DNA of 64,000 nt, taken from CAYNST01 sp964641175. GTDB lineage: Bacteria; Pseudomonadota; Gammaproteobacteria; Pseudomonadales; Cellvibrionaceae. Shown here one piece after another: positions 1-8,161 of this stretch (its first letter is position 1; every line of letters begins with the position of its first letter). The notes beneath the pieces were generated by a model. That model did not search any database. It was not told the origin of the DNA and saw only the letters and a program-made list of their open reading frames with translations. The DNA is taken from positions 1 to 64,000 of the forward strand of contig CAZXLJ010000002.1 of NCBI GenBank assembly GCA_964641175.1. Direction: 5' to 3'. Position numbers and translations under genes: made by a program.

Positions 1-51
1 TCTCGCAAAGCGCTGTAAGCCAGACGCTATTCGGACTTAATCAGAGGTTCC
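1..51. repeat. Partial copy (copy A) of a dispersed inverted-repeat element
   Basis: These bases match the right end of the full element at about 60991-61320 and a remnant at 38838-38883. All three contain the core CGCTATTCGGACTT followed by a GGTTCC-type end. Read on the minus strand it begins GGGAACCTCTGATTAAG directly after the gdhA stop codon. The rest of this copy lies beyond the window edge. No transposase is visible. Confidence 0.75.
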
Positions 52-1398
52 CTAGATAACGCCCAGCGCTATCATCGCTTCAGCCACTTTGCGGAAACCG
101 GCGATATTGGCGCCGACGACATAGTTGGAACCGAACCCATACTCTTCAGCGGTTTGATGGCAGTCTTCATGGATGCTGCGCATGATTTTCTGCAACCGGT
201 TTTCCGTGAATTCAAATGTCCACCGGTCACGACTGGCGTTTTGTTGCATCTCCAGCGCTGATGTGGCCACTCCACCTGCATTGGCGGCCTTCCCCGGGCC
301 AAATGCGATTCCCGCTTCTTGAAAGACTCGCAGGCCCTCAGGGGTTGTCGGCATGTTCGCGCCTTCACTCACCGCGATGCAGCCGTTGGCAGCAAGCGTC
401 CGGGCGGCGGCTTCGTTCAGCTCATTCTGAGTCGCACAGGGCAGCGCGACATCGCAAGGAATTGCCCAGATATTCCCGTTAGCCAGATATTCTGCGTGTG
501 GATGCTCCGCCAGGTATTCTGCGACCCGTTTGCGCTCCACTTCTTTCAGGCGCTTGATAGTGTCCAGGTGTATACCTTTGCTGTCATAGATGACTCCGCC
601 GGAATCTGAGCAGGCCACAACTTTTGCACCCAGAGCCTCCAGTTTTTCCATCGCGTAGATAGCGACGTTGCCTGATCCGGAAACGATGCAGGTCTTGCCT
701 TCCAGACCCTGACCGCGGACCCGTAGCATTTCTTCAGCAAAGAACACTGCGCCGTAACCAGTTGCTTCGCGGCGTACGAGAGCACCGCCCCACTCCGGGC
801 TTTTTCCGGTCAGAACACCGGATTCATAGCGGCCGGTGATGCGTTTGTACTGTCCGAACAGATAGCCGATTTCCCGGGCGCCTACGCCAATGTCGCCCGC
901 CGGAACGTCAACCATCTCACCAATGTGACGATACAGTTCAGTCATAAAGCTTTGACAGAAGCGCATGACCTCGGCATCTGATTTCCCTTTCGGATCGAAG
1001 TCCGAGCCCCCTTTTCCGCCCCCGATCGGCATTCCCGACAAGGCATTTTTAAACGTCTGCTCGAAACCGAGGAACTTGATCGTGCCGAGTGTGACCGAGG
1101 GATGGAACCGCAAACCGCCCTTGTAGGGGCCCAGTGCACTGTTGAAACCGACACGAAACCCCCGATTGATCTGCACTTCACCGCGGTCATCAAGCCAGGG
1201 AACGCGGAATATGATTTGTCGCTCTGGCTCGCAGATACGCTCGATAATTTTATGTTCCGCGTATTCCGGGTGTCTGACCAGAACTGGACCAAGAGTTTCT
1301 ACCACCTCCTGCACGGCCTGGTGGAACTCATGCTCACCTTGATTGCGGCGGACGACGGTTTCGTATATCTGCAATATTCTCTGGCTTGGTTCGTGCAT
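52..1398 (-). CDS. gdhA: NADP-type glutamate dehydrogenase
   Basis: Cytoplasmic enzyme that reductively aminates 2-oxoglutarate to glutamate with ammonium and NAD(P)H. The 448-residue length equals that of bacterial hexameric GdhA (E. coli about 447). The N-terminal substrate domain holds the family signatures GPYKGGLRFHP (about residues 90-100) and MPIGGGKGG with the active-site lysine region (about 122-130). The C-terminal Rossmann domain has the GSGNVA nucleotide loop (about 240) and ends with the NAGGVATSALEM signature. The protein is full length; its TAG stop immediately abuts a dispersed repeat end. NADP preference is inferred from family and size, not shown. The window also holds an Amt ammonium transporter far downstream, so ammonium uptake and assimilation are both encoded here. 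Confidence 0.95.
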   Translation of the reverse strand: MHEPSQRILQIYETVVRRNQGEHEFHQAVQEVVETLGPVLVRHPEYAEHKIIERICEPERQIIFRVPWLDDRGEVQINRGFRVGFNSALGPYKGGLRFHPSVTLGTIKFLGFEQTFKNALSGMPIGGGKGGSDFDPKGKSDAEVMRFCQSFMTELYRHIGEMVDVPAGDIGVGAREIGYLFGQYKRITGRYESGVLTGKSPEWGGALVRREATGYGAVFFAEEMLRVRGQGLEGKTCIVSGSGNVAIYAMEKLEALGAKVVACSDSGGVIYDSKGIHLDTIKRLKEVERKRVAEYLAEHPHAEYLANGNIWAIPCDVALPCATQNELNEAAARTLAANGCIAVSEGANMPTTPEGLRVFQEAGIAFGPGKAANAGGVATSALEMQQNASRDRWTFEFTENRLQKIMRSIHEDCHQTAEEYGFGSNYVVGANIAGFRKVAEAMIALGVI

Positions 1399-1935
1399 CG
1401 AAAAACCTTTTATAAATCAATGAAGTGGATATCTCCGCGGGCTGACAGGAATTTCCGATGTGATTGAGGACCGACATGTCCACTCGGTCGACTCCACGGT
1501 GTCAGATACTCAGTGCGGCAAGAACACGTGAAAATTATTTGTTAATAATATCAAGCGTTTATTCGGGCCGGGTCTCAAACAGTTTGGGCTCCCAAGATTC
1601 CGATAAAGCGGGCCGCACAGTTTACCTTGTCGACAAGCATTTACAGGAGTAAAAAAGACGCGAAAGACCTTCACCGGGTGCGCCGGGTCTGCATGATGAA
1701 GGATCGGTCGGAGATCATCGTGAAGAGAGTACCAGCCCTAAAATGCGTATCCTACTTACATCATTAAAGTCTGCAACCGTATTTTGACCTGCAAGAGGAA
1801 TCCGGGTGGAAGAATGCGACAAATAACCGGCAGATTTGCCGATAGCAGTATTCCGACCGCCAGGCCCGACGCAAGGCGAAACGTTGCCGGAACCGACTTC
1901 TGGTATGTAATGCTTGTTTACCGTACTGGAATAGC
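1399..1935. other. Gene-poor intergenic stretch upstream of gdhA
   Basis: No convincing coding region was found. Only short frames occur and none resembles a known family. The gdhA promoter must lie here, reading leftward. An AT-rich inverted repeat ATTATT-TGTT-AATAAT at 1534-1549, about 140 bases upstream of gdhA, is the only clear structure and could be a regulator site. Nothing else was recognised. Confidence 0.6.
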
Positions 1936-2349
1936 ATGATTCACACAACGAAATTGGTCATTGCTGCATTCGATACAATAAAAAGGCCTGAATTCGCGAG
2001 AACGGTGCTGATCGAGCCGATGCTTCCCGGGCGGCGGACGGATTTTGCGGAAGTCGTGATATTGCCGGAACTGCATCCGGACCACCTGCTTGGAGGGGAT
2101 GCATTGACTTTCTCGCAGCCCGAGTACCGGAATCAGCTTTGGCGAAGGAGTGATCTGATTACGCCGCTGCTCCGCATGGCGCGCCAGGGACCGGTCATTC
2201 TCGCCTACGTGGAGGCACGGGTATTGCCCTGTATGCAAGCGCTCGAAGAGATCATCGCTGAGCAACTTCATAACGAAGACCTGGAATGTATGGATCGAGA
2301 GCCCAGCTCTCCTACTTGTTATTACCCATCAGATACAGATGCTAGTTGA
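1936..2349 (+). CDS. Hypothetical protein, doubtful gene
   Basis: An open frame of 137 residues with a plausible mixed codon usage and no low-complexity runs. No family, signal peptide or membrane segment was recognised. It has hydrophobic beta/alpha-like alternation (LVIAAFDTI, FAEVVILPE, PVILAYVEARVLP), which is why it is kept. It converges on the binding-protein gene and overlaps its end by 8 bases. There is no obvious ribosome binding site before the ATG. A competing minus-strand frame covers most of the same bases, so this may be chance. Confidence 0.4.
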   Translation: MIHTTKLVIAAFDTIKRPEFARTVLIEPMLPGRRTDFAEVVILPELHPDHLLGGDALTFSQPEYRNQLWRRSDLITPLLRMARQGPVILAYVEARVLPCMQALEEIIAEQLHNEDLECMDREPSSPTCYYPSDTDAS

Positions 2350-3268
2350 TAATGTCGAAGTGTGTGCCATAGGTATCCAGAAACCGGGTGACATTTGCCC
2401 GGTTTTCTGCCGGTGACATGAGATTGTTTTCGGCCAGTATCAAACGATTTCCACCTTTGGAAAGGCGCTCTTCCACCTCGCCGAAATGCTTGCTGAACAG
2501 TGTCTTGATGGTTCCATTAGCGAGTGCCAGATCCACTCCGTAGCGAAATCGCTCGACGATGCGAGGGCGCCGGGCGGAGATGAACAGGCTGAAAGGGAAC
2601 GGATAATACAAATTGAGACCCGGTTGGATCAAGATATCGGGGTAGCGGGCTTTATAATCGTTCACGGTTCTGTCGGCCTCCAGAATACTCAGAGGAAACA
2701 GATCGAAACGCTTCTTGACGAGCATGGGAAAGAGGGAGTCCATGTCGTAGCCTTCGACTACAGTGAACCCGTTGTGTTTTAGAATTTTCGAATCAGGCCA
2801 GCCCTCCCCTTGACCTGCCGGCAATTTGTAAACCTGACTGGAGCGGGTGACTTTGGCCAGCACTGGCCGTGTCTCCGGGCGGATGATGAAGCTGCGTAGT
2901 CCGATCAGATTAAACAGAAACGCGTTTTCGAATTCCACATAGGAATCTTTAGGCATGGTGTTGCGAAACCAACTTGAAGCAAAGGCCAGGTGCAGAATCT
3001 CACCCTTTGCCACTTCAAGCATGGTTCGGACGGGCGACAGCCGCTCGTCATGAATGACGGTCTGAAATGGGCCGAACTGACTGGTCGTGATCTGGAGAAT
3101 GCTGGTCACCAGGTCATTAAAATAGAGCCTGAGAGGACCTGAAAAACCATGGTCAAAATATCGCACTATCAGTGTTTCAGGGGCGTTTGCGAACCCGGTG
3201 GAACCTAAAACCATCCCCAAGACGCCCCTGGATGCCGTCACGCACACCTGGCGCCGGGTAATAGGCAT
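2342..3268 (-). CDS. Exported periplasmic solute-binding-like protein
   Basis: About 308 residues. The chosen ATG at 3268 has AGGAG about 6 bases upstream; an in-frame ATG at 3289 lacks one. The N-terminus (ITRRQVCVTASRG, then a hydrophobic stretch ending GFANA) looks like a signal peptide, possibly Tat-type because of the RR pair. The body resembles type 2 periplasmic binding proteins (SBP_bac_3-like), with segments such as DSLFPMLVKKRFDLFPL and FSLFISARRP. It is divergent from the pqq operon. Proteins of this sort often accompany quinoprotein dehydrogenase loci, so a link to PQQ-dependent metabolism is possible but is inference. No transporter permease or ATPase is adjacent. Confidence 0.7.
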   Translation of the reverse strand: MPITRRQVCVTASRGVLGMVLGSTGFANAPETLIVRYFDHGFSGPLRLYFNDLVTSILQITTSQFGPFQTVIHDERLSPVRTMLEVAKGEILHLAFASSWFRNTMPKDSYVEFENAFLFNLIGLRSFIIRPETRPVLAKVTRSSQVYKLPAGQGEGWPDSKILKHNGFTVVEGYDMDSLFPMLVKKRFDLFPLSILEADRTVNDYKARYPDILIQPGLNLYYPFPFSLFISARRPRIVERFRYGVDLALANGTIKTLFSKHFGEVEERLSKGGNRLILAENNLMSPAENRANVTRFLDTYGTHFDIIN

Positions 3269-3580
3269 TGAGAGCTCCTGTAAAAACACATTGAACTATC
3301 AGTGTAGACCGTCTTCGGATACGTGGCTCGGACCGCTGACAAGACATTTTCTGGCCGTTGACCGTTGGGCGCGAGACGTTCTCGCCTATAAATTGTCAAC
3401 CGTTAACAGTCCGCTGTCCGCAGTTGGCGTATATTGGGCGAGTCGCGCAGAAAGTCCCAGACGCGTGGGAACTCGCGGCATTTTGATCCGTCTCAACAAC
3501 ACTGCGTACGTATACCCGGGGTACCCACGGGTGTCACTGCAGTAACCCCAAATCCATTCAATATCATGAGGACGCTCAAT

Positions 3581-3652
3581 ATGTGGACCAAACCGGCATA
3601 TGAAGATCTGCGCATTGGCTTTGAAGTGACCATGTATTTCTCCCACCGATAG
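3581..3652 (+). CDS. pqqA: PQQ precursor peptide PqqA
   Basis: A 23-codon gene starting MWTKPAYEDLRIGFEV. It is the ribosomal precursor of pyrroloquinoline quinone, whose Glu and Tyr side chains are cross-linked by PqqE with PqqD as chaperone. The conserved E-x3-Y pair is present as Glu15 and Tyr19 (EVTMY), and the length matches known PqqA peptides (22-24 residues). A GAGG ribosome binding site lies 8 bases before the ATG. It sits 185 bases upstream of pqqB in the same orientation. The interval holds GC-rich short inverted repeats, which could give the usual higher expression of pqqA over the enzymes, but no clear terminator was identified. Confidence 0.95.
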   Translation: MWTKPAYEDLRIGFEVTMYFSHR

Positions 3653-3837
3653 ACTTTGGCCAAGGTCTACTGGGATGCGGATGGAATGTCATTCGTCCCT
3701 GGCAGACCGGATTGATCCGAACAACCGTGGTAAATGCAGGCACCGCCCGGGTGGCACCGGGCATCACCACGGTGACCTGTTACTAACGCAGCCAGGCAAT
3801 GTCAGACTGCTTCGATCAATAACTTCGCACTGCTTCC

Positions 3838-4749
3838 ATGAAAATACGAATTCTAGGCTCCGCTGCCGGCGGCGGCTTTCCGCAGTGGAACTGCAACTGC
3901 AAAAACTGCCGCGGAGTGCGCAGCGGCTTGCTCAACGCGCAGCCACGCACCCAGTCCTCCATTGCCGTAAGCATGGACAGTCAGCATTGGGTGCTTTGCA
4001 ATACATCGCCGGACATCCGTGCCCAGCTTGAGGCATTTCCTCAGATCCAGCCCCGCACGGACTTACGCGAAACTGGTATAGCCGCAATCGTCTTTATGGA
4101 CAGCCAGATTGATCATACGGCCGGGCTGCTGATGCTCAGGGAGGGCTGCCCGCATCAGGTGTATTGCACTGACAGCGTATACGAGGATCTCACCACGGGT
4201 TTCCCCGTGTTCCGTATGCTGAGCGCCTGGAACGGGGGGATTGTCCGGCACAAGATCGAAAACGACCGCAGGTTCGCTGTACCGCAGGTAGCCGGATTGA
4301 ATTTTTTACCGATCTTTCTTTCCAGCAAAGCCCCGCCCTATTCTCCGCATCGGGATAATCCCCAGCCAGGCGACAATATCGGCCTGGTCATCGAAGACAT
4401 CCAGACAAAACGTTATGCGTTTTACGCGCCGGGTCTGGGATCGGTGGAGGAGCATCTATTGCCGATCATGCAGGAGGCGGACTGCCTCCTCGTGGATGGT
4501 ACCTTCTGGCAAGAAGACGAAATGTCCGTTGCGGGAGTGGGCTCCAAACCGGCAAGTGCTATGGGCCATCTGCCTCAATCCGGACCGAACGGAATGATTG
4601 CGACGCTGGACAGCTTCCGTAAACCACGAAAAATTCTTATACATATCAACAACACCAATCCAATTCTTGATGAAGATTCAAGCGAGCGGCGACTTCTAAA
4701 AGAGCATCAGATCGAAGTGGCTTACGACGGTATGGAGATATTCCTTTGA
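3838..4749 (+). CDS. pqqB: PQQ biosynthesis protein PqqB
   Basis: 303 residues, the usual size. It has a metallo-beta-lactamase-like fold and is thought to act as an iron-dependent hydroxylase on the PQQ diamino acid intermediate. The start is highly typical (MKIRILGSAAGGGFPQWNC), followed by the cysteine-rich CNCKNCR zinc site near residues 18-25. DSQIDHTAG at about residues 86-94 is the remnant metal-binding DH motif. The last codons overlap the start of pqqC, so the two are co-translated. Confidence 0.96.
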   Translation: MKIRILGSAAGGGFPQWNCNCKNCRGVRSGLLNAQPRTQSSIAVSMDSQHWVLCNTSPDIRAQLEAFPQIQPRTDLRETGIAAIVFMDSQIDHTAGLLMLREGCPHQVYCTDSVYEDLTTGFPVFRMLSAWNGGIVRHKIENDRRFAVPQVAGLNFLPIFLSSKAPPYSPHRDNPQPGDNIGLVIEDIQTKRYAFYAPGLGSVEEHLLPIMQEADCLLVDGTFWQEDEMSVAGVGSKPASAMGHLPQSGPNGMIATLDSFRKPRKILIHINNTNPILDEDSSERRLLKEHQIEVAYDGMEIFL

Positions 4750-5498
4750 AGCAGATCCCACCTTCAGAGGCCCCTCCCTGGTCCCGCGCTGAGTTTGAAA
4801 CCAGGCTGCGCGCCAAAAGCGCCTACTACCACATCAATCATCCATTCCACGTGGCCATGAACACCGGGCGGTGCACGCCCGAGCAAATCCGTGGATGGGT
4901 GGCGAACCGCTTTTATTATCAAGTAACCATCCCGGTAAAAGACGCGGCAATACTAGCGAATTGTGATGATCGGGACGCCCGCAGGCTCTGGGTTCAGCGG
5001 ATCATCGATCATGATGGCCGGGAGGGAACCGAAGGTGGCATCGAAGCCTGGTTGCGATTGGGGGAGGCCTGCGGGCTGACCCGGGAAGAAATTCTCGATC
5101 AGCGTCATTTGCTACCCGGTGTGAGGTTTGCGGTGGATGCCTATCTGAACTTTGCAAGGCGCGCAAGCTGGCAAGAAGCTGCCTGTTCCTCGCTTACCGA
5201 ACTGTTTGCACCGGAAATCCATCAGCGTCGCCTGGATTCATGGCCAGACCATTATCACTGGATCGAGCCCTCCGGCTATCATTACTTTCGCAGCCGGTTG
5301 AATGAAGCCCGCCGCGACGTCGCGCACGGGCTTGATATAACGCTTAATTATTTCAACACGCGCCAGCAGCAGGAGCACGCGCTGGAAATTCTGCAATTCA
5401 AGCTGGATATCTTATGGTCCATGCTTGATGCCATGACCATGGCGTACGTCCATAAAACTCCTCCGTATCATAACTGTGGAAGTCCAGAGCATGTCTGA
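4746..5498 (+). CDS. pqqC: PQQ synthase PqqC
   Basis: 250 residues, the family length. It is a cofactor-free oxidase of the TenA/haem-oxygenase-like helical fold that catalyses the final ring closure and oxidation to PQQ. Recognisable segments include YYHINHPFH (about residues 27-35), GWVANRFYYQ (about 52-61), RIIDHDG (about 95-101) and the EPSGYHYFRSRL region (about 175-186). It starts with TTG overlapping the pqqB TGA stop, which indicates translational coupling. Its end overlaps the pqqD start. Confidence 0.96.
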   Translation: MKQIPPSEAPPWSRAEFETRLRAKSAYYHINHPFHVAMNTGRCTPEQIRGWVANRFYYQVTIPVKDAAILANCDDRDARRLWVQRIIDHDGREGTEGGIEAWLRLGEACGLTREEILDQRHLLPGVRFAVDAYLNFARRASWQEAACSSLTELFAPEIHQRRLDSWPDHYHWIEPSGYHYFRSRLNEARRDVAHGLDITLNYFNTRQQQEHALEILQFKLDILWSMLDAMTMAYVHKTPPYHNCGSPEHV

Positions 5499-5778
5499 CG
5501 AAACCTCTGCCCGCGCCGTCGTTTTTCCCGCAATTCACCCGCACTTTCGGTTGCAATGGGAACAAACCCAGGGCGCGTACGTGCTTCTGTATCCTGAAGG
5601 AATGGTAAAGCTTAACGAAAGTGCCGGCGAAATTCTCAGCCGATGCGATGGCAAGACTTCGGTGGATGACATCATCACCGGTCTTGAGGAAAAATATCCG
5701 GATGCAACGGGTATCCGCGAAGACATTCTCGATTTTTTTGTAGATGCGACAGACCGTCAGTGGCTGACCGATGGCTGA
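5491..5778 (+). CDS. pqqD: PqqA-binding chaperone PqqD
   Basis: 95 residues from the ATG at 5491 (MSDETSARAVVFPAIHPHF). The family is about 90 residues with a winged-helix RiPP recognition fold that presents PqqA to PqqE. The typical core is present: FRLQWE, VLLYPEGMVKLNESAGEIL and the C-terminal DATDRQWL. An upstream in-frame ATG at 5476 lies inside pqqC and is not needed. The gene overlaps pqqC by 8 bases and pqqE by 8 bases. Confidence 0.93.
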   Translation: MSDETSARAVVFPAIHPHFRLQWEQTQGAYVLLYPEGMVKLNESAGEILSRCDGKTSVDDIITGLEEKYPDATGIREDILDFFVDATDRQWLTDG

Positions 5779-6901
5779 CGTATCACCTCCCTTGTGGTTG
5801 CTGGCGGAACTGACCTATCGCTGCCCTCTCCAGTGTCCCTACTGTTCAAATCCTCTGAGCATCGCATCGATCGGGAATGAACTCAGCACCGACGAATGGT
5901 TCTCGGTGATGCGGCAGGCACGTGCCATGGGTGCCGTTCAGCTTGGTTTTTCGGGCGGCGAACCTCTTGTCCGCCCCGACTTGATAGAGCTGATAACAGA
6001 AGCTCGCCGGCTCGGTTTTTACACCAACCTGATAACTTCGGGCGTTGGCATGGACGCCGATAAAGTGGCGGCATTCCGGGAGGCCGGGCTGGATCATATC
6101 CAGATCAGCTTTCAGGCAAGTTCAGAGGAGCTGAATAATTACTTTGCCGGGAATCAGAAAGCGTTCTCTCAGAAACTGGCCATGGCCAAAGCCGTCAAGG
6201 CACAGGGTTATCCGATGGTTCTGAATTTTGTCCTGCACCGGCAGAATATCGATCAGGTCGATCAGATTCTGGAATTATCGCTGGAATTGGCGGCGGATTA
6301 TGTTGAGCTTGCCAATACACAATATTACGGATGGGCTTTGCATAACCGCGCCCAGTTACTGCCGACGCGGAAGCAGCTGGAAGTAGCTGAATCTGTCGTC
6401 GGGGATTTCCGGAAGAAGTCCGCGGCGCAGATGAAAGTAATCTTTGTAGTGCCGGACTACTACGAAGACCGACCAAAGCCCTGCATGAACGGCTGGGCGT
6501 CCATATTTCTAACAATCACTCCGGACGGCACCGCTCTTCCCTGTCACAGCGCGCGCGATCTGCCGATCGAATTTCCAAACGTCCGCACCACCAGTATCGA
6601 CTCTATCTGGAGAACATCTTCCGGGTTTAATGCTTTCCGTGGAGACGAGTGGATGGTTGAGCCGTGCCGCAGTTGTCCCGAAAAACAGAAGGATTTTGGA
6701 GGATGCCGTTGCCAGGCATTTATGCTCACCGGAGATGCCGCCAATGCGGATCCCGTTTGCGCAAAAAGTCCCTTTCGTGAGCGAGTCACATCAATAGTCC
6801 GCCAGGCACAGCAACCAAAAGTTGATGAATTGCCGCTGATGTTTCGCAATATGGCCGCCTCGCGCGTCCTTATCGCAAGCGACCTGGGTAAGACAGACTG
6901 A
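5771..6901 (+). CDS. pqqE: PqqA peptide cyclase PqqE (radical SAM/SPASM)
   Basis: 376 residues. The radical SAM CxxxCxxC motif is CPLQCPYC at Cys18, Cys22 and Cys25, and binds the 4Fe-4S cluster that cleaves S-adenosylmethionine. The GFSGGEPLVRPDL segment follows. The C-terminal SPASM region carries further cysteines (CMNGW, CHSAR, CRSCPEKQ, GGCRCQ, VCAKS) for auxiliary clusters. The enzyme forms the carbon-carbon bond between Glu and Tyr of PqqA. It is the last gene of a tight pqqABCDE operon. No pqqF/pqqG protease is adjacent, so trimming must rely on a protease elsewhere. Confidence 0.97.
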   Translation: MADVSPPLWLLAELTYRCPLQCPYCSNPLSIASIGNELSTDEWFSVMRQARAMGAVQLGFSGGEPLVRPDLIELITEARRLGFYTNLITSGVGMDADKVAAFREAGLDHIQISFQASSEELNNYFAGNQKAFSQKLAMAKAVKAQGYPMVLNFVLHRQNIDQVDQILELSLELAADYVELANTQYYGWALHNRAQLLPTRKQLEVAESVVGDFRKKSAAQMKVIFVVPDYYEDRPKPCMNGWASIFLTITPDGTALPCHSARDLPIEFPNVRTTSIDSIWRTSSGFNAFRGDEWMVEPCRSCPEKQKDFGGCRCQAFMLTGDAANADPVCAKSPFRERVTSIVRQAQQPKVDELPLMFRNMAASRVLIASDLGKTD

Positions 6902-7019
6902 GTGCTAATTGCTTCGGTTAAATGCCGATAAATACAGCCAGGCCAACCTTTATCTCCGTATAAATCAGCGCTCGTAGAACGACGACCCATTAACCGTCAG
7001 CTAATCCGGAGGAATACTC

Positions 7020-8063
7020 ATGGCAGGTCCGCGCTGTCGCAATAATGTCAAAGGAAGCTCAGAACTATTCGGAAAAGTAGTGGTTATCACCGGCGCTTCA
7101 GCAGGGGTCGGCCGGGCTACCGCTGTGGCGTTCGCGCAATTGGGCGCCCGCGTCGCGTTGCTCGCCCGTGGGGTCGAAGGGCTGGAGGCAGCGGCTGCGG
7201 AAGTAAACGGTGCGGGCGGACATGCCCTGGTTATTCCGACAGACGTTGCGGATCCGGGACAGGTCGATCATGCAGCTCAACGAGTTGAATCCGAATTGGG
7301 TCCTATCGATATCTGGATCAATTCTGCCATGGTCACGGTCTTCTCAACGTTTGATGAAATGACCACCGAAGAATTTGATCAAGTGAACCGGGTAACTTAT
7401 CTCGGAACGGTATACGGCACGCGGGCGGCACTGCGCTACATGAGGCCACGTGGCCGAGGTAAGGTAATTCAGGTCGGTTCTGCCCTGGCTTATCGTTCCA
7501 TACCGCTACAATCGGCTTATTGTGGTGCCAAAGCAGCCGTGAGAGGTTTTACGGATGCGATCAGGGTCGAGCTGATGCGAGATCGATCGGAAGTGAGAAT
7601 ATGCATGGTACAGCTCGGAGCGTTCAACACTCCCCAGTTTGAATGGGCGCGGGCGCGGCTTGGCGCTCGTCCTCAACCCGTACCCCCGATATATCAGCCT
7701 GAAGTTGCGGCGGAGTCCATCATTTATGCGGCGTGTCATGACCGTCGGGAGGTATGGAATACCTTTTCCACCTTCAAGACGATTGTTGGCGGCTTTTTAC
7801 TGCCGCACATCGGAGACTATATGGCGCTGAAGCAAGCCTGGTCGGGACAAAAGGATGATGATTCACCTGTTCCCCGGGATCGTCCGGATAATCTGTTCAA
7901 ACCAGTCAATCGGGACCTCGGTTCTCACGGTCGCTTTGACGCAGAAGCGCATAACAACAGCTGGTATTTGAAATTCACCGAAAACCGGACTCCGATTCTG
8001 TTCGGTGCTCTTGCCATGGCGGCTGCTCTGGGAATCGGGATGGCAAAAAAGAAAAAGCTTTAG
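7020..8063 (+). CDS. Short-chain dehydrogenase/reductase with C-terminal membrane tail
   Basis: 347 residues. The nucleotide-binding motif is TGASAGVGRA (about residues 24-33). The catalytic triad is visible as Ser in QVGSALAYRS, Tyr-x3-Lys in YCGAK, and the N of WINSAM. The C-terminal 100 residues extend past the classical SDR fold and end in a hydrophobic helix plus a lysine tail (FGALAMAAALGIGMAKKKKL), suggesting membrane attachment. GGAGG lies 7 bases before the ATG. It follows pqqE after 118 bases on the same strand. The substrate is unknown. Confidence 0.9.
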   Translation: MAGPRCRNNVKGSSELFGKVVVITGASAGVGRATAVAFAQLGARVALLARGVEGLEAAAAEVNGAGGHALVIPTDVADPGQVDHAAQRVESELGPIDIWINSAMVTVFSTFDEMTTEEFDQVNRVTYLGTVYGTRAALRYMRPRGRGKVIQVGSALAYRSIPLQSAYCGAKAAVRGFTDAIRVELMRDRSEVRICMVQLGAFNTPQFEWARARLGARPQPVPPIYQPEVAAESIIYAACHDRREVWNTFSTFKTIVGGFLLPHIGDYMALKQAWSGQKDDDSPVPRDRPDNLFKPVNRDLGSHGRFDAEAHNNSWYLKFTENRTPILFGALAMAAALGIGMAKKKKL

Positions 8064-8161
8064 ACGCCGGTCCTTTCTTCCGACATTCCGAGGAACCGGG
8101 CACTTTAGCCACGCCATCTCTATACTGAACGATACGATCATCAACACGGTTTTCCCCGGAT

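Noticed and set aside
1464..1652. A 62-codon plus-strand frame upstream of gdhA
   Set aside because: No ribosome binding site, no recognisable composition, and it lies in the expected gdhA promoter region.
3357..3398. TTGACC and TATAAA as a sigma-70 promoter for pqqA
   Set aside because: The spacing of about 23 bases is too long for a standard promoter.
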